Positions 25,074 through 33,547 of a stretch of DNA of 64,000 bases are shown here, one piece after another. Numbering within the stretch: position 1 is the stretch's first letter; the number at the start of each line of letters is the position of its first letter. The notes below the pieces were generated by a model. That model was not told where the DNA came from. It did no database searches and saw only the letters and a program-made list of their open reading frames with translations. The stretch covers positions 62,001-126,000 of the forward strand of contig JAUNLX010000001.1 of the NCBI GenBank assembly GCA_030532035.1, in the 5' to 3' direction. This DNA comes from Clostridia bacterium. GTDB taxonomy: Bacteria > Bacillota > Clostridia > Oscillospirales > Acutalibacteraceae. The position numbers and the translations under genes were made by a program.

Positions 25074-27281
25074 TTATTTTCTAAGTCTAAGTGCATTTCC
25101 CACAACAAAAATTGATGAAAAACTCATGGCAGCAGCTGCAATCATAGGCGTCAAATGAATGCCAGGTATTAATCCTGCTGCTATCGGAATACAGATTGCA
25201 TTATAAAAGAAAGCCCAGAATAAGTTTTCTTTTATATTTTTTATTGTCCTTTTACTGAGATTTATCGCCTTTGTTATGCCCTTTAACGAGTCTTCAACTA
25301 AGACCACATCGGCAGCTTCAATTGCAATATCTTTTCCCGCTCCGATTGCCATTCCGACATAGGCTCTCGTTAAAGCAACTGCGTCATTTATACCGTCGCC
25401 GACCATAACGCTGTGCCCTTTTTCCTCTATTTCTTTTATAAAAGAGTCCTTATCAGCAGGAAGCATATTTGCCTTAAATTCATCTATTCCCAATAAATCA
25501 CAGACAGCTTTTGCACTTCCCTCATTGTCCCCAGTCAACATAATTGTCTTTATTTGCATTTTATGTAGTTCTTCAATGGTCTCTTTGGCGTCCGATTTAA
25601 TTTCATCACTCAAAGACAAGTATCCGATATTTTTGTTGTCTACAGCTACGAATACAAAGGTTTCACCTTTATCTAAAAGTTCTTTATACTGTAGTTCATA
25701 GGCGGAAACATCAACATTATTGTCTTGCATCAGCCTTTTGTTGCCTATTAAAATTTCTTTTCCGTCTATTATTGCGCCAAGTCCTCTACCACTGTAATTT
25801 TGAAAATTTTCTACTTTTAAGCTATCGGCATTTTCAGTTTCAGCTTTTTTTACAATGGCTTCTGATAGAACTTGAGAGGAATTACTTTCGATGGATTTTA
25901 AATAAGACCAAAACAGTTTTTCCTCGATATTTTTTATATCAAAATTTTTCACAACGGGCTTTGCCTTTGTAAGGGTTCCAGTTTTATCGAAAATAACATA
26001 TTCAACAGACGCTGTTTTTTGTAGAGCCTCCGCATTTTTATATAAAATTCCACTCTTTGCTCCCCTACCTGTCGCAACCATAATTGCAACGGGAGTTGCA
26101 AGACCTAAGGCGCAGGGACAAGATATTACTAAAACAGAAATTGCGTGTTCAAAAGCAACAAAAAAATCTTTATTAACTAACATATGAATTATAAAAGTTA
26201 ATATTGCAATAAAGATAACTGACGGCACAAAAATTTTAGAAACTTTATCGGCAAGAGCTTGAATTGGAGCTTTAGTTTCATTTGCCTCTTCAACTAAATT
26301 TACAATTTTCGATAAGAGAGTGTCTTTCGAACTTGCCGTTACTCTAAAGACAATAGAACCATCGGTTAAAATTGTTCCACCAATAACCGTTGAATTTTCT
26401 TCGACAAATTCTTCTTTGCTCTCTCCTGTCATAGACGATTTATCTACATAACCATTGCCAGATATTACCACACCGTCTATCGCTATCTTTTCTCCAGCTT
26501 TTACAATTACTTTATCTGAAATCATTAAATCTTTAACTGGTATTGTTCTCTGAGAGCCGTCATCTGAATAGAGAGTTGCATTGTCTGGTGCGAGAGATAA
26601 AAGTTTTGTGACAGCAGTAGAAGTTCTCGCCTTTGACTTGCTTTCAAAATATTTTCCCAGAGAAACAAGAGCTAAAATCATAGCCGCTCCGTCAAAATAA
26701 AGCTTATGATAAAGAGATGAGAGTTCTTCTGCATTTTCTAAACCATAAATCATTTTGACAATTATATAAATTCCATATAAAAATGACGACATCGAGCCCA
26801 GGGCAATCAAAGAATTCATATTCGGATTCAATTTAAATAATCCCTTGAAACCAGTTTTGAAAAAATGCGAAGTTTTTACCATAACCATAGCCGCTAAAAA
26901 CATCTGAATTAAACTTAAAACAACTGCATTTGCTCCTGTTGGTTTTATAAACATCGCTATTACCATTATTATTATAGAAATGGGAATTGAAAAAATTAAA
27001 TCACTTTTATATTTTGTATTTTCCTGTAAAAAGCTGTCAGTTATATTTTTTTTTTGAGTTTCCGTCTTTTCTTCTTTAAGAGAAGCCTTATATCCGATAT
27101 TATTTACTGTATTTTCAATCTCTGACGGTGTAATTTTAGTTTCATCATATTCAACTCTCATAGACTTTGTCATGAGGAAAACTTCTACATTGTTTACACC
27201 ATCTAAATTGGAAACAGCCTTTTCAACTGCGGCACTACAAGCTGCGCATGCCATTCCATCTATATCAAATTTATTAGTCAT
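25074..27281 (-). CDS. copA: Copper-exporting P1B-type ATPase CopA
   Basis: Heavy-metal ATPase of 735 residues. It has one N-terminal HMA domain (MACAAC, Cys12/Cys15), membrane helices, the TGES actuator motif (285-288), the CPC ion-binding motif (388-390) and the phosphorylation site DKTGT (432-436). The CPC motif, with a late NA and a MSxSS-type pattern near the C terminus (MSFSSIFVVGNALRLR), points to Cu(I). No copZ, csoR or copY gene lies beside it, and I did not find a clear cop-box in the promoter. AAAGGAGG precedes the ATG. Confidence 0.93.
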   Translation of the reverse strand: MTNKFDIDGMACAACSAAVEKAVSNLDGVNNVEVFLMTKSMRVEYDETKITPSEIENTVNNIGYKASLKEEKTETQKKNITDSFLQENTKYKSDLIFSIPISIIIMVIAMFIKPTGANAVVLSLIQMFLAAMVMVKTSHFFKTGFKGLFKLNPNMNSLIALGSMSSFLYGIYIIVKMIYGLENAEELSSLYHKLYFDGAAMILALVSLGKYFESKSKARTSTAVTKLLSLAPDNATLYSDDGSQRTIPVKDLMISDKVIVKAGEKIAIDGVVISGNGYVDKSSMTGESKEEFVEENSTVIGGTILTDGSIVFRVTASSKDTLLSKIVNLVEEANETKAPIQALADKVSKIFVPSVIFIAILTFIIHMLVNKDFFVAFEHAISVLVISCPCALGLATPVAIMVATGRGAKSGILYKNAEALQKTASVEYVIFDKTGTLTKAKPVVKNFDIKNIEEKLFWSYLKSIESNSSQVLSEAIVKKAETENADSLKVENFQNYSGRGLGAIIDGKEILIGNKRLMQDNNVDVSAYELQYKELLDKGETFVFVAVDNKNIGYLSLSDEIKSDAKETIEELHKMQIKTIMLTGDNEGSAKAVCDLLGIDEFKANMLPADKDSFIKEIEEKGHSVMVGDGINDAVALTRAYVGMAIGAGKDIAIEAADVVLVEDSLKGITKAINLSKRTIKNIKENLFWAFFYNAICIPIAAGLIPGIHLTPMIAAAAMSFSSIFVVGNALRLRK

Positions 27282-27301
27282 AACTAACCTCCTTTGATTT
27301 T

Positions 27302-27330
27302 ATTATAATCTTCTTAATCTATTCAGTCAA
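27302..27330 (-). promoter_or_regulatory. Promoter of copA
   Basis: TTGACT (27325-27330) and perfect TATAAT (27302-27307) on the minus strand with a 17-base spacer, 20 bases upstream of the start. Confidence 0.8.
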
Positions 27331-27353
27331 TGCCACAAAAAATAAATTTATGA

Positions 27354-27359
27354 TATACT
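27354..27359 (+). promoter_or_regulatory. Extended -10 of the ADP-ribosylglycohydrolase gene
   Basis: TGA-TATACT ends 40 bases before the ATG. No convincing -35 is present, so this may be a weak extended -10 promoter. Confidence 0.4.
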
Positions 27360-27399
27360 ATTTTAACAAAATAAAAATTTCACAAAATAGGAGGGCCCT

Positions 27400-28194
27400 A
27401 TGCTCGGTGCTATAACCGGAGACCTTGTCGGTTCCCGTTTTGAATTTAAAAATATCAAATCTAAAGATTTTGAATTTTTTCATCCCAATTGCAGATTGAC
27501 AGACGATTCATATATGACTTTCGCCGTATGCAAGGCTTTTCTCGACCATTTAGAAAATGGTGATGATTTAGACTCTGCCTTAGTTACAAATATGCAAAAT
27601 ATTGGTCGAAAATATCCCAATGCTGGATATGGAAATCATTTTTTCAGATGGCTAAATTCTGAAAATCCACAGCCATATAATAGTTATGGAAATGGTTCGG
27701 CAATGCGAGTTTCTCCCGTTGTCTATCTTTATGATGATTTAGATGAAATTTTAAAAGCCGCCGAAAAGTCTGCACAAGTTTCCCACAATCATCCAGAGGG
27801 AATTAAAGGAGCACAGGCTATTGCAGGTGCAGCATTTCTTGCCAGACAGGGAAAATTAAAAAATGAAATAAAAAATTTCGCAAAGCAATTTTACAATTTA
27901 GATTTCACTCTAAACGAAATAAGAGAAGATTATAGATTTTATGTAACCTGCCAACAGAGTGTCCCTCAAGCAATTGTAGCCTTTTTAGAGGGAAATGATT
28001 TTGAAGATGTTATAAGAAACGCCATCTCCATTGGCGGAGATAGCGATACTATTGCAGCTATGGCAGGCACGATTGCAGAATCATTTTTTAATGTAAATGA
28101 AGATATAGAAAATCGTGTTTTATCATATCTTCCAGATGATTTAATGAAAATTTATGAAAGATATATCAATTTTTTGAACAGTAAAATATCATAA
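27400..28194 (+). CDS. ADP-ribosylglycohydrolase family protein (DraG-like)
   Basis: All-helical hydrolase of 264 residues that removes ADP-ribose from proteins or related molecules using a dinuclear Mg site. The first metal-binding motif is TDDS (34-37) and the second is GGDSDT near residue 212, both in the expected positions. GGAGGG precedes the ATG. It is monocistronic, with copA divergent and the ACT gene convergent, overlapping it by six bases. No ADP-ribosyltransferase or macrodomain gene is adjacent, so the substrate cannot be named. Confidence 0.88.
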   Translation: MLGAITGDLVGSRFEFKNIKSKDFEFFHPNCRLTDDSYMTFAVCKAFLDHLENGDDLDSALVTNMQNIGRKYPNAGYGNHFFRWLNSENPQPYNSYGNGSAMRVSPVVYLYDDLDEILKAAEKSAQVSHNHPEGIKGAQAIAGAAFLARQGKLKNEIKNFAKQFYNLDFTLNEIREDYRFYVTCQQSVPQAIVAFLEGNDFEDVIRNAISIGGDSDTIAAMAGTIAESFFNVNEDIENRVLSYLPDDLMKIYERYINFLNSKIS

Positions 28195-28611
28195 ATCTAA
28201 TTTGTCGACAACTTCTATATTGTTTTCAATTAAAATATTTTTAGCAATGCCTGTATCATCTACTCTCATGATGATATAGGCGTTTTTAGGGTCATGACTT
28301 AAGAGAGAATATAAATATTCTATATTTACATCAGCCTTACTCAAAAGCTGTAAAACTTGATTTAAGCTACCTACTCCGTCAAGTATTTTAACCGCTAAAA
28401 CTTCCGTTATTTTAGAAGTGATATTGTTTTTCTTTAGAATGTCATATCCACCCTGTGTATCAGAAACAATCATTCTAAAAATGCCAAAATCAGCAGTATC
28501 TGCTACTGAAACGGCTTTCATATCTATATTTGCATTTGCTAAAATTTCAGTTATATTTGCAAGTCTTCCCGGTGCATTTTCAACGAAAATAGATAATTGC
28601 TCTACTGCCAT
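28189..28611 (-). CDS. Tandem ACT-domain protein
   Basis: Small regulatory protein of 140 residues consisting of two ACT domains (first about 5-65 with ENAPGRLANITEILA, second about 70-135). In Clostridia such a gene regularly follows paaK in indolepyruvate/phenylacetate loci, where it is thought to sense an aromatic amino acid or its product; that role is inferred. It begins nine bases after the paaK stop, behind GGAGGGG. Its last six bases overlap the end of the convergent ADP-ribosylglycohydrolase gene. Confidence 0.85.
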   Translation of the reverse strand: MAVEQLSIFVENAPGRLANITEILANANIDMKAVSVADTADFGIFRMIVSDTQGGYDILKKNNITSKITEVLAVKILDGVGSLNQVLQLLSKADVNIEYLYSLLSHDPKNAYIIMRVDDTGIAKNILIENNIEVVDKLDL

Positions 28612-28620
28612 TTTCCCCTC

Positions 28621-29928
28621 CTAAAATTCTCTATTGTCTATTATTCTACTGGCTTTGCCCGTATATCTCGGCAAAGACTTCGGCGAAACGAGTTTTATTA
28701 TAGGCATAATCATCAAAGCTTCTTGCATAGTGCTTCTTATGATTTTCTCTCTTGCCTCAATACCTTTAACTGAATCAGAAAAACAACTTTCGCTCATTTC
28801 TATATTTATCGTCAAGACATCTAAATTGTCTTTTCGGTCTACAATAATCTGATAATTTGGTTTCAGTCCCAAAGACAAAATTATATGTTCAATCTGAGAC
28901 GGATATACATTTATTCCACGAATAACAAGCATATCATCGGTTCTGCCTCTTAATTTTTTCATCTTGACTAAAGTTCTGCCACAGGAACATTTTTCGTGAT
29001 ATAGAGCAGTCAGATCTCCTGTTCTATATCTTAAAAGAGGCAGAGCTTCATTTCCGATACAAGTAAATACAAGTTCTCCAAATTCACCCTCTTTTAGTGG
29101 TTTTAGGGTTACAGGATCAATTATTTCTGGGTAAAAATAATCTTCATTTATATGCATACCGCTCTGCGCTTCACATTCAAAAGACACACCAGGTCCTTGA
29201 AGTTCGCTCATTCCATAAATATCATATGCTTTTATTCCCAACTCTTTTTCAACTTGAAGTCGCATTTGCTCACTCCAAGCCTCTCCACCAAAAATGCCAA
29301 CCCTTAAATCCAAATCATTTATGGGATCTATTCCCATACTGTTCATTTTTTCAGCCATATAGAGAGCATAAGACGGAGTACAGCAAAGCGCATTTGTTCT
29401 AAAGTCTTTCATAAGTTCAATCTGTTTTGAAGTTTTTCCAGTTGAAGTTGGTATAGCTTTGGCACCTAATTTTTCCACGCCATAATGCATTCCCAGACCA
29501 CCGGTGAAAAGACCATATCCATAGGAAATTTGAACATAATCATTCTTTGTTATCCCAGCAGCTGCTAAAGCTCTGGCAATACAGTTTGACCAACGATCTA
29601 AATCGTTTCTTGTATATCCTACAACAGTTTGTTTTCCGCTCGTTCCACTCGACGCATGCACACGCACTATTTCTTCTCGAGGCACAGCAAATAAGCCAAA
29701 GGGATAATTTTCTCTAAAATCTGATTTAACAGTAAAAGGAAGTTTAGAAATATCATCAATTGACTTTATATCTGATGGTTTGATTCCCAGCTCATCAAAC
29801 TTTTGTCTATAAAAGGAACTATTTGCATAGCACTTTTCAACAGTCTTTATAAGTCTTAGAGATTGAATTGCTCTAAGACTTTCATAAGACGCTGTTTCAG
29901 CTTCTGAATCAAAATAGTTTTGTGCCAT
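28621..29928 (-). CDS. paaK: Phenylacetate-CoA ligase
   Basis: Adenylate-forming ligase of 435 residues that interconverts aryl acetates and their CoA esters. The phosphate-binding loop SSGTSGKQTVVGYT, the GIFGGEAWSE and YGMSE motifs and the C-terminal GINVYPSQIE hinge are all present. I use the ATG at 29928, preceded by CGGAGG; the longer frame would begin inside the iorB 3' end. With iorAB upstream it probably turns aryl-acetyl-CoA into the acid while conserving ATP, or activates the acid in reverse. Confidence 0.9.
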   Translation of the reverse strand: MAQNYFDSEAETASYESLRAIQSLRLIKTVEKCYANSSFYRQKFDELGIKPSDIKSIDDISKLPFTVKSDFRENYPFGLFAVPREEIVRVHASSGTSGKQTVVGYTRNDLDRWSNCIARALAAAGITKNDYVQISYGYGLFTGGLGMHYGVEKLGAKAIPTSTGKTSKQIELMKDFRTNALCCTPSYALYMAEKMNSMGIDPINDLDLRVGIFGGEAWSEQMRLQVEKELGIKAYDIYGMSELQGPGVSFECEAQSGMHINEDYFYPEIIDPVTLKPLKEGEFGELVFTCIGNEALPLLRYRTGDLTALYHEKCSCGRTLVKMKKLRGRTDDMLVIRGINVYPSQIEHIILSLGLKPNYQIIVDRKDNLDVLTINIEMSESCFSDSVKGIEAREKIIRSTMQEALMIMPIIKLVSPKSLPRYTGKASRIIDNREF

Positions 29929-29941
29929 ATTTCCTCCGTTA

Positions 29942-30517
29942 TCAGTAATTGTATCCATGCTCAAAGGCTTTTAAGTTTATATCTACAAATCGAGAGGGAA
30001 CACAGGCTCTTATGCTATTTATCCAAGTGCCATAATCAATATCCATATTCTTTGCGAGTAATCCGATTAAAGCTACATTGACAGCCTTCGATGAGCCAGC
30101 TTCATTGGCAATGCCAAGAGCGTCAACAGCTGTATATTCTACTTTAAGTTCCTTGAATTTATCTAAAATATCATCTGGATATTCAGCTTGTCCAGTTATA
30201 ACGGGAATGGGATTTAATTTTTGACTATTTACTAAAATTCGACCCTCTGGTTTGAGATATTCTAAATATCTTGCAGCTTCAAGTCTTTCAAAAGCGAGGA
30301 TTATATCTGCTTCTCCAGGACAAATAATTGGGGAAGCAACTTTTTCAGTTGTATTGTATTTGACATAGGTTACAACTGAGCCACCTCTTTGGCTCATACC
30401 ATGTACTTCAGAAATTTTAACATCAAAACCCTTGCTTAAAATCGCATGTCCTAAAATTCTACTTGCAAGCAAAGTTCCCTGTCCGCCTACGCCGACAATC
30501 ATAATACTTTTAGTCAT
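29942..30517 (-). CDS. iorB: Indolepyruvate:ferredoxin oxidoreductase beta subunit
   Basis: Gamma-type subunit of 191 residues with the N-terminal GVGGQGTLLASRILG motif and the EVHGMSQRGGSVV segment typical of 2-oxoacid:ferredoxin oxidoreductases. Its ATG shares one base with the iorA stop (TAATG). Together with IorA it oxidatively decarboxylates aryl pyruvates from Trp, Phe or Tyr to aryl-acetyl-CoA, reducing ferredoxin. Confidence 0.93.
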   Translation of the reverse strand: MTKSIMIVGVGGQGTLLASRILGHAILSKGFDVKISEVHGMSQRGGSVVTYVKYNTTEKVASPIICPGEADIILAFERLEAARYLEYLKPEGRILVNSQKLNPIPVITGQAEYPDDILDKFKELKVEYTAVDALGIANEAGSSKAVNVALIGLLAKNMDIDYGTWINSIRACVPSRFVDINLKAFEHGYNY

Positions 30518-32259
30518 TATTTTTCCTCCCCAGTCAAAATAGCACCAAATTTGCAGAGTTGACTACATTGACCGCAACCAACACATTGAGTTGCATCTAT
30601 TTCCGCTTTGTTATCCTTGAAACTTATTGCAGGACAACCAATACGCATACAGGCTCTACAACCAGTACACTTTTGACGGTCTATTGTAAATGGTGGATTT
30701 TTCTTAACTGTCTTTAATAAAACACAGGGACTTCTTGCGATTATAACGCTGGGTCCGTCATATTCCATTTCTTCTTTTATTACAGAATATGATTGTTGAA
30801 AATCGTTGGGGTCTACAACTTTTACATGTTCAATTCCAATTGCTTTACACAACATAGCAACATTTATAGATGTCGACATTTCCCCGTCAATTTTTTGACC
30901 AGTTAAAGGATTTGGCTGATGTCCCGTCATTCCAGTTGTAGAATTATCTAAAATTATAACTTTAGAATTGCTCTGATTATATACGACATTTATCAATCCA
31001 GTTATTCCAGAATGAGCAAAGGTAGAATCTCCTATAACGGCAACAGAATTTTTCGCATTTTCAGCATATGCTTTGTTTCTTCCATGAAGTGCCGAAATTG
31101 ACGCTCCCATACAAATGGTGGTATGCATCATACTAAGTGGAGGTGCAGCTGCCAAGGTATAACATCCTATATCTCCAGAAACAAAGAGGTTCAGTCTTTT
31201 TAGCGTGAAGAACAACCCTCTGTGAGGACAACCTGGGCAAAGTGCTGGTGGTCTAGACGGTAAGTCTTTGTCTATTTTCTTTATTTGAGTTTCTTCATTT
31301 AATACAACTTTGGCAATCAAAGATTGGAAATATTCTCCCTCCATTGAAAAAGCTTCTTTGCCGATTACATCAATTCCATTCACTTTACAGTGTTCTTCGA
31401 TTATTGGATCTAATTCTTCAATTACATATACTTTTTCAAATTTTGAGGCAAATTCTTTTAAGCTCTCTACGGGAAGAGGATTCACGCAACCGAGTTTAAA
31501 ATATGAAGCTTTTTCTCCCAAGGCTTCTTTTGCATATTGATAGCAGATACCAGAGGTAATTACACCTATATTACTGTCATTTAATTCAATTTTATTAAAG
31601 GGGGTATCTTCTGCCCACGCAGTTATTTTTCTTGTTCTCTCTTCTACAACAGTATGTCTTTTTCTTGCATTTGCAGGAGTCATAACAAATTTTTCCGCAT
31701 TGTTTTCAGGGGTTGCAAAAGGTCTGTGCTCTCTTTGGCCAACCTGAATAACACTACTTGAATGTGCAATTCTTGTAGTGAGTCTTAATATAACTGGCGT
31801 ATCAAATTCTTCTGAAAGTTCAAAAGCTTTTTTGGTATATTCAAGACATTCAGCAGAATCGGCAGGTTCGAGCATCATAATTTTAGCTGCTTTTGCATAA
31901 TGACGAGAATCTTGCTCATTTTGAGATGAGTGCATTCCGGGGTCATCAGCCACACCTATTACCATTCCAGCATTAACACCTGTATATGAAAAAGTAAAAA
32001 GAGGATCAGCTGCAACATTTAAGCCAACATGTTTCATTCCACAAAAAGATCTTGCACCGGCAATTGACGCACCTATTGCAGCTTCCATCGCTACTTTTTC
32101 ATTTGGTGCCCACTCACAATACATTCTTTTCATATCAAACTGAGAGGCAAATTCTGTAATTTCTGTACTCGGCGTACCAGGATAAGAGGATACTACTCTG
32201 CATCCACCTAACCATAGCCCAGTTGCAACTGCTTTATTGCCTATCGCTAATTCCTTCAT
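30517..32259 (-). CDS. iorA: Indolepyruvate:ferredoxin oxidoreductase alpha subunit
   Basis: Catalytic subunit of 580 residues. The pyrimidine-binding domain (with SSYPGTPSTEI) precedes the TPP-binding domain (CPGCPHRGLF, then GDIGCYTLAAAPP and IGDSTFAHSG). A C-terminal ferredoxin module holds two 4Fe-4S motifs, CTGCRACMRIGCP and CVGCGQCSQLC. I choose the ATG at 32259, eight bases after GGAAAG; a GTG at 32268 is too close to that site. First gene of iorA-iorB-paaK-ACT. Confidence 0.93.
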   Translation of the reverse strand: MKELAIGNKAVATGLWLGGCRVVSSYPGTPSTEITEFASQFDMKRMYCEWAPNEKVAMEAAIGASIAGARSFCGMKHVGLNVAADPLFTFSYTGVNAGMVIGVADDPGMHSSQNEQDSRHYAKAAKIMMLEPADSAECLEYTKKAFELSEEFDTPVILRLTTRIAHSSSVIQVGQREHRPFATPENNAEKFVMTPANARKRHTVVEERTRKITAWAEDTPFNKIELNDSNIGVITSGICYQYAKEALGEKASYFKLGCVNPLPVESLKEFASKFEKVYVIEELDPIIEEHCKVNGIDVIGKEAFSMEGEYFQSLIAKVVLNEETQIKKIDKDLPSRPPALCPGCPHRGLFFTLKRLNLFVSGDIGCYTLAAAPPLSMMHTTICMGASISALHGRNKAYAENAKNSVAVIGDSTFAHSGITGLINVVYNQSNSKVIILDNSTTGMTGHQPNPLTGQKIDGEMSTSINVAMLCKAIGIEHVKVVDPNDFQQSYSVIKEEMEYDGPSVIIARSPCVLLKTVKKNPPFTIDRQKCTGCRACMRIGCPAISFKDNKAEIDATQCVGCGQCSQLCKFGAILTGEEK

Positions 32260-32323
32260 CTGTAACACTTTCCTTTAAAAATAATATTCTAAACTTCTTT
32301 TTATATCTTATAAATATGTAGAA

Positions 32324-32352
32324 ATTATAACACAAAGAATCCCTTTTTTCAC
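32324..32352 (-). promoter_or_regulatory. Promoter of the iorAB-paaK-ACT operon
   Basis: Perfect TATAAT (32324-32329, minus strand) with GTGAAA 17 bases upstream as a weak -35. The predicted leader is roughly 60 bases. Confidence 0.5.
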
Positions 32353-32437
32353 TTGTTTAAAGCGATGATATTTAACCGACAATACACTTTTCGTTATATG
32401 AAATTTTCAAAAAATGAAAAACAAGGGAAGGCTCCCA

Positions 32438-32513
32438 ACTCAAAAATTAAATTAAGCTTATGCAGTTTTTTAGAGTTCACTATAAGTAGGTGTCCCCCGA
32501 CTCAAAAATTAAA
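32438..32513. repeat. Pair of 14-base direct repeats
   Basis: ACTCAAAAATTAAA occurs at 32438-32451 and 32500-32513, each preceded by a C-rich run (CTCCCA and CCCCCG). The spacing is 62 bases, close to six helical turns. Confidence 0.6.
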
Positions 32514-32530
32514 AATATATTCATCTTGAT

Positions 32531-32560
32531 TTGGCAGTTTATCTGAACTTGTGATATAAT
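32531..32560 (+). promoter_or_regulatory. Promoter of zapA
   Basis: TTGGCA (32531-32536), an 18-base spacer and TATAAT (32555-32560) with an extended -10 TGA, 27 bases before the ATG. Confidence 0.7.
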
Positions 32561-32587
32561 CACTTAAACAGATTTAGAGGTGAAAAA

Positions 32588-32944
32588 ATGGCAAAAGACA
32601 AAATTAAAATAACTGTTTACGGTAATAATTATTATATTTTTTCTGATGAAGACCCAAAATTTATCGAGTCTTTAGGTGAAGAACTTGACAAAAAAATAAA
32701 GTCCATTCTTTCGGCAAGTCCTCGTCTTTCAATTACTCAAGCTGCTATTCTTGCAAGCCTTGATTATTTAAATGATGCAAAACAAGTTGAAGATAGCTTG
32801 GATAATCTTAGAGAGCAAATTGCTTCATATTTAGAAGAGACTCAAAGATATAAAATGGAAATGGAAGTTGCAAAACGCGATCTTTCCAAAGTAGAAAAAG
32901 AACTCAAGGATATTAAAAAAAATAATCCCTCATTAAATCTTTAA
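32588..32944 (+). CDS. zapA: Cell division protein ZapA
   Basis: FtsZ-ring bundling protein of 118 residues. The N-terminal ZapA head (KIKITVYGNNYYI, then ILSASPRLSITQAAILASLDYLND) is followed by a long C-terminal coiled coil. AGAGGTG precedes the ATG. It is followed by a long imperfect hairpin and then dut. Confidence 0.85.
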   Translation: MAKDKIKITVYGNNYYIFSDEDPKFIESLGEELDKKIKSILSASPRLSITQAAILASLDYLNDAKQVEDSLDNLREQIASYLEETQRYKMEMEVAKRDLSKVEKELKDIKKNNPSLNL

Positions 32945-32971
32945 TTAATATAAAATAATAAAAAAATATTT

Positions 32972-33029
32972 AAATATTTCGCTCTGTAGACGCTATAAAT
33001 AATTTTTTGTAGTCTGCCGGGCGATATTT
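32972..33029 (+). other. Long imperfect stem-loop between zapA and dut
   Basis: Bases 32972-32991 and onward through the CTATAAA segment pair with 33006-33029: an outer 6 pairs, a two-base bulge, 11 of 12 pairs, a further two-base bulge and 6 inner pairs, closing a short A/T loop. A short U-rich stretch follows. It could be a processing site, a weak terminator or a small structured RNA. Confidence 0.5.
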
Positions 33030-33109
33030 TACAGATTGATACTTAAATTTTCGGTTTTGTTTCAATCTTATTTTATAAAATATTGTCTGTGCAATGAAAA
33101 GAGGAAATT

Positions 33110-33547
33110 ATGCAAATTAAAATAAAGAAAATAAAGGAAAATGCAAAATTACCATTTCGTGCTACTAACGAAAGTGCAGGTCTTGATTTATTTGCCTGTT
33201 TGACTGAAGAAATCACACTCGAGCCCATGCAAAGAGCAGTTATACCAACAGGAATATCCATTGAAATTCCATCCTCTTATACCGCTTTTATTTATGCACG
33301 CTCTGGACTTGCAGTCAAAAATGGAATCACTCTTTCCAACTGTGTAGGAGTTATTGATAGCGATTATAGGGGTGAAATTTGCGTAGGTCTTATAAATCAA
33401 TCAGATAAAGCTTATAAAATAAAAAAAGATGAGCGTATAGCTCAACTTATAGTTCAAAAAATTGAATTGCCTGAAATTATTCAAGTAGAAAATTTATCCG
33501 AAACCAAGCGAGATAAAGGTGGTTTCGGATCAAGTGGCAGATTTTAA
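33110..33547 (+). CDS. dut: dUTP diphosphatase
   Basis: Trimeric dUTPase of 145 residues that hydrolyses dUTP to dUMP. All five family motifs are seen: SAGLDLFA, ARSGLAVKNG, GVIDSDYRGE, ERIAQLIVQK and the C-terminal GGFGSSGRF. AGAGGAAA precedes the ATG. It converges on the ABC-transporter ATPase gene and overlaps it by four bases. Confidence 0.95.
   Translation: MQIKIKKIKENAKLPFRATNESAGLDLFACLTEEITLEPMQRAVIPTGISIEIPSSYTAFIYARSGLAVKNGITLSNCVGVIDSDYRGEICVGLINQSDKAYKIKKDERIAQLIVQKIELPEIIQVENLSETKRDKGGFGSSGRF

Larger units (their letters stand above)
32260..32587. other. Divergent intergenic region between iorA and zapA
   Basis: This gap of about 330 bases holds the iorA promoter, the zapA promoter and, between them, a 14-base direct repeat ACTCAAAAATTAAA at 32438-32451 and 32500-32513. 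No coding frame is visible. Confidence 0.6.

Noticed and set aside
27282-27399. CopY/CsoR operator between copA and the ADP-ribosylglycohydrolase gene
   Set aside because: No TACANNTGTA box or GC-rich CsoR-type palindrome was found.
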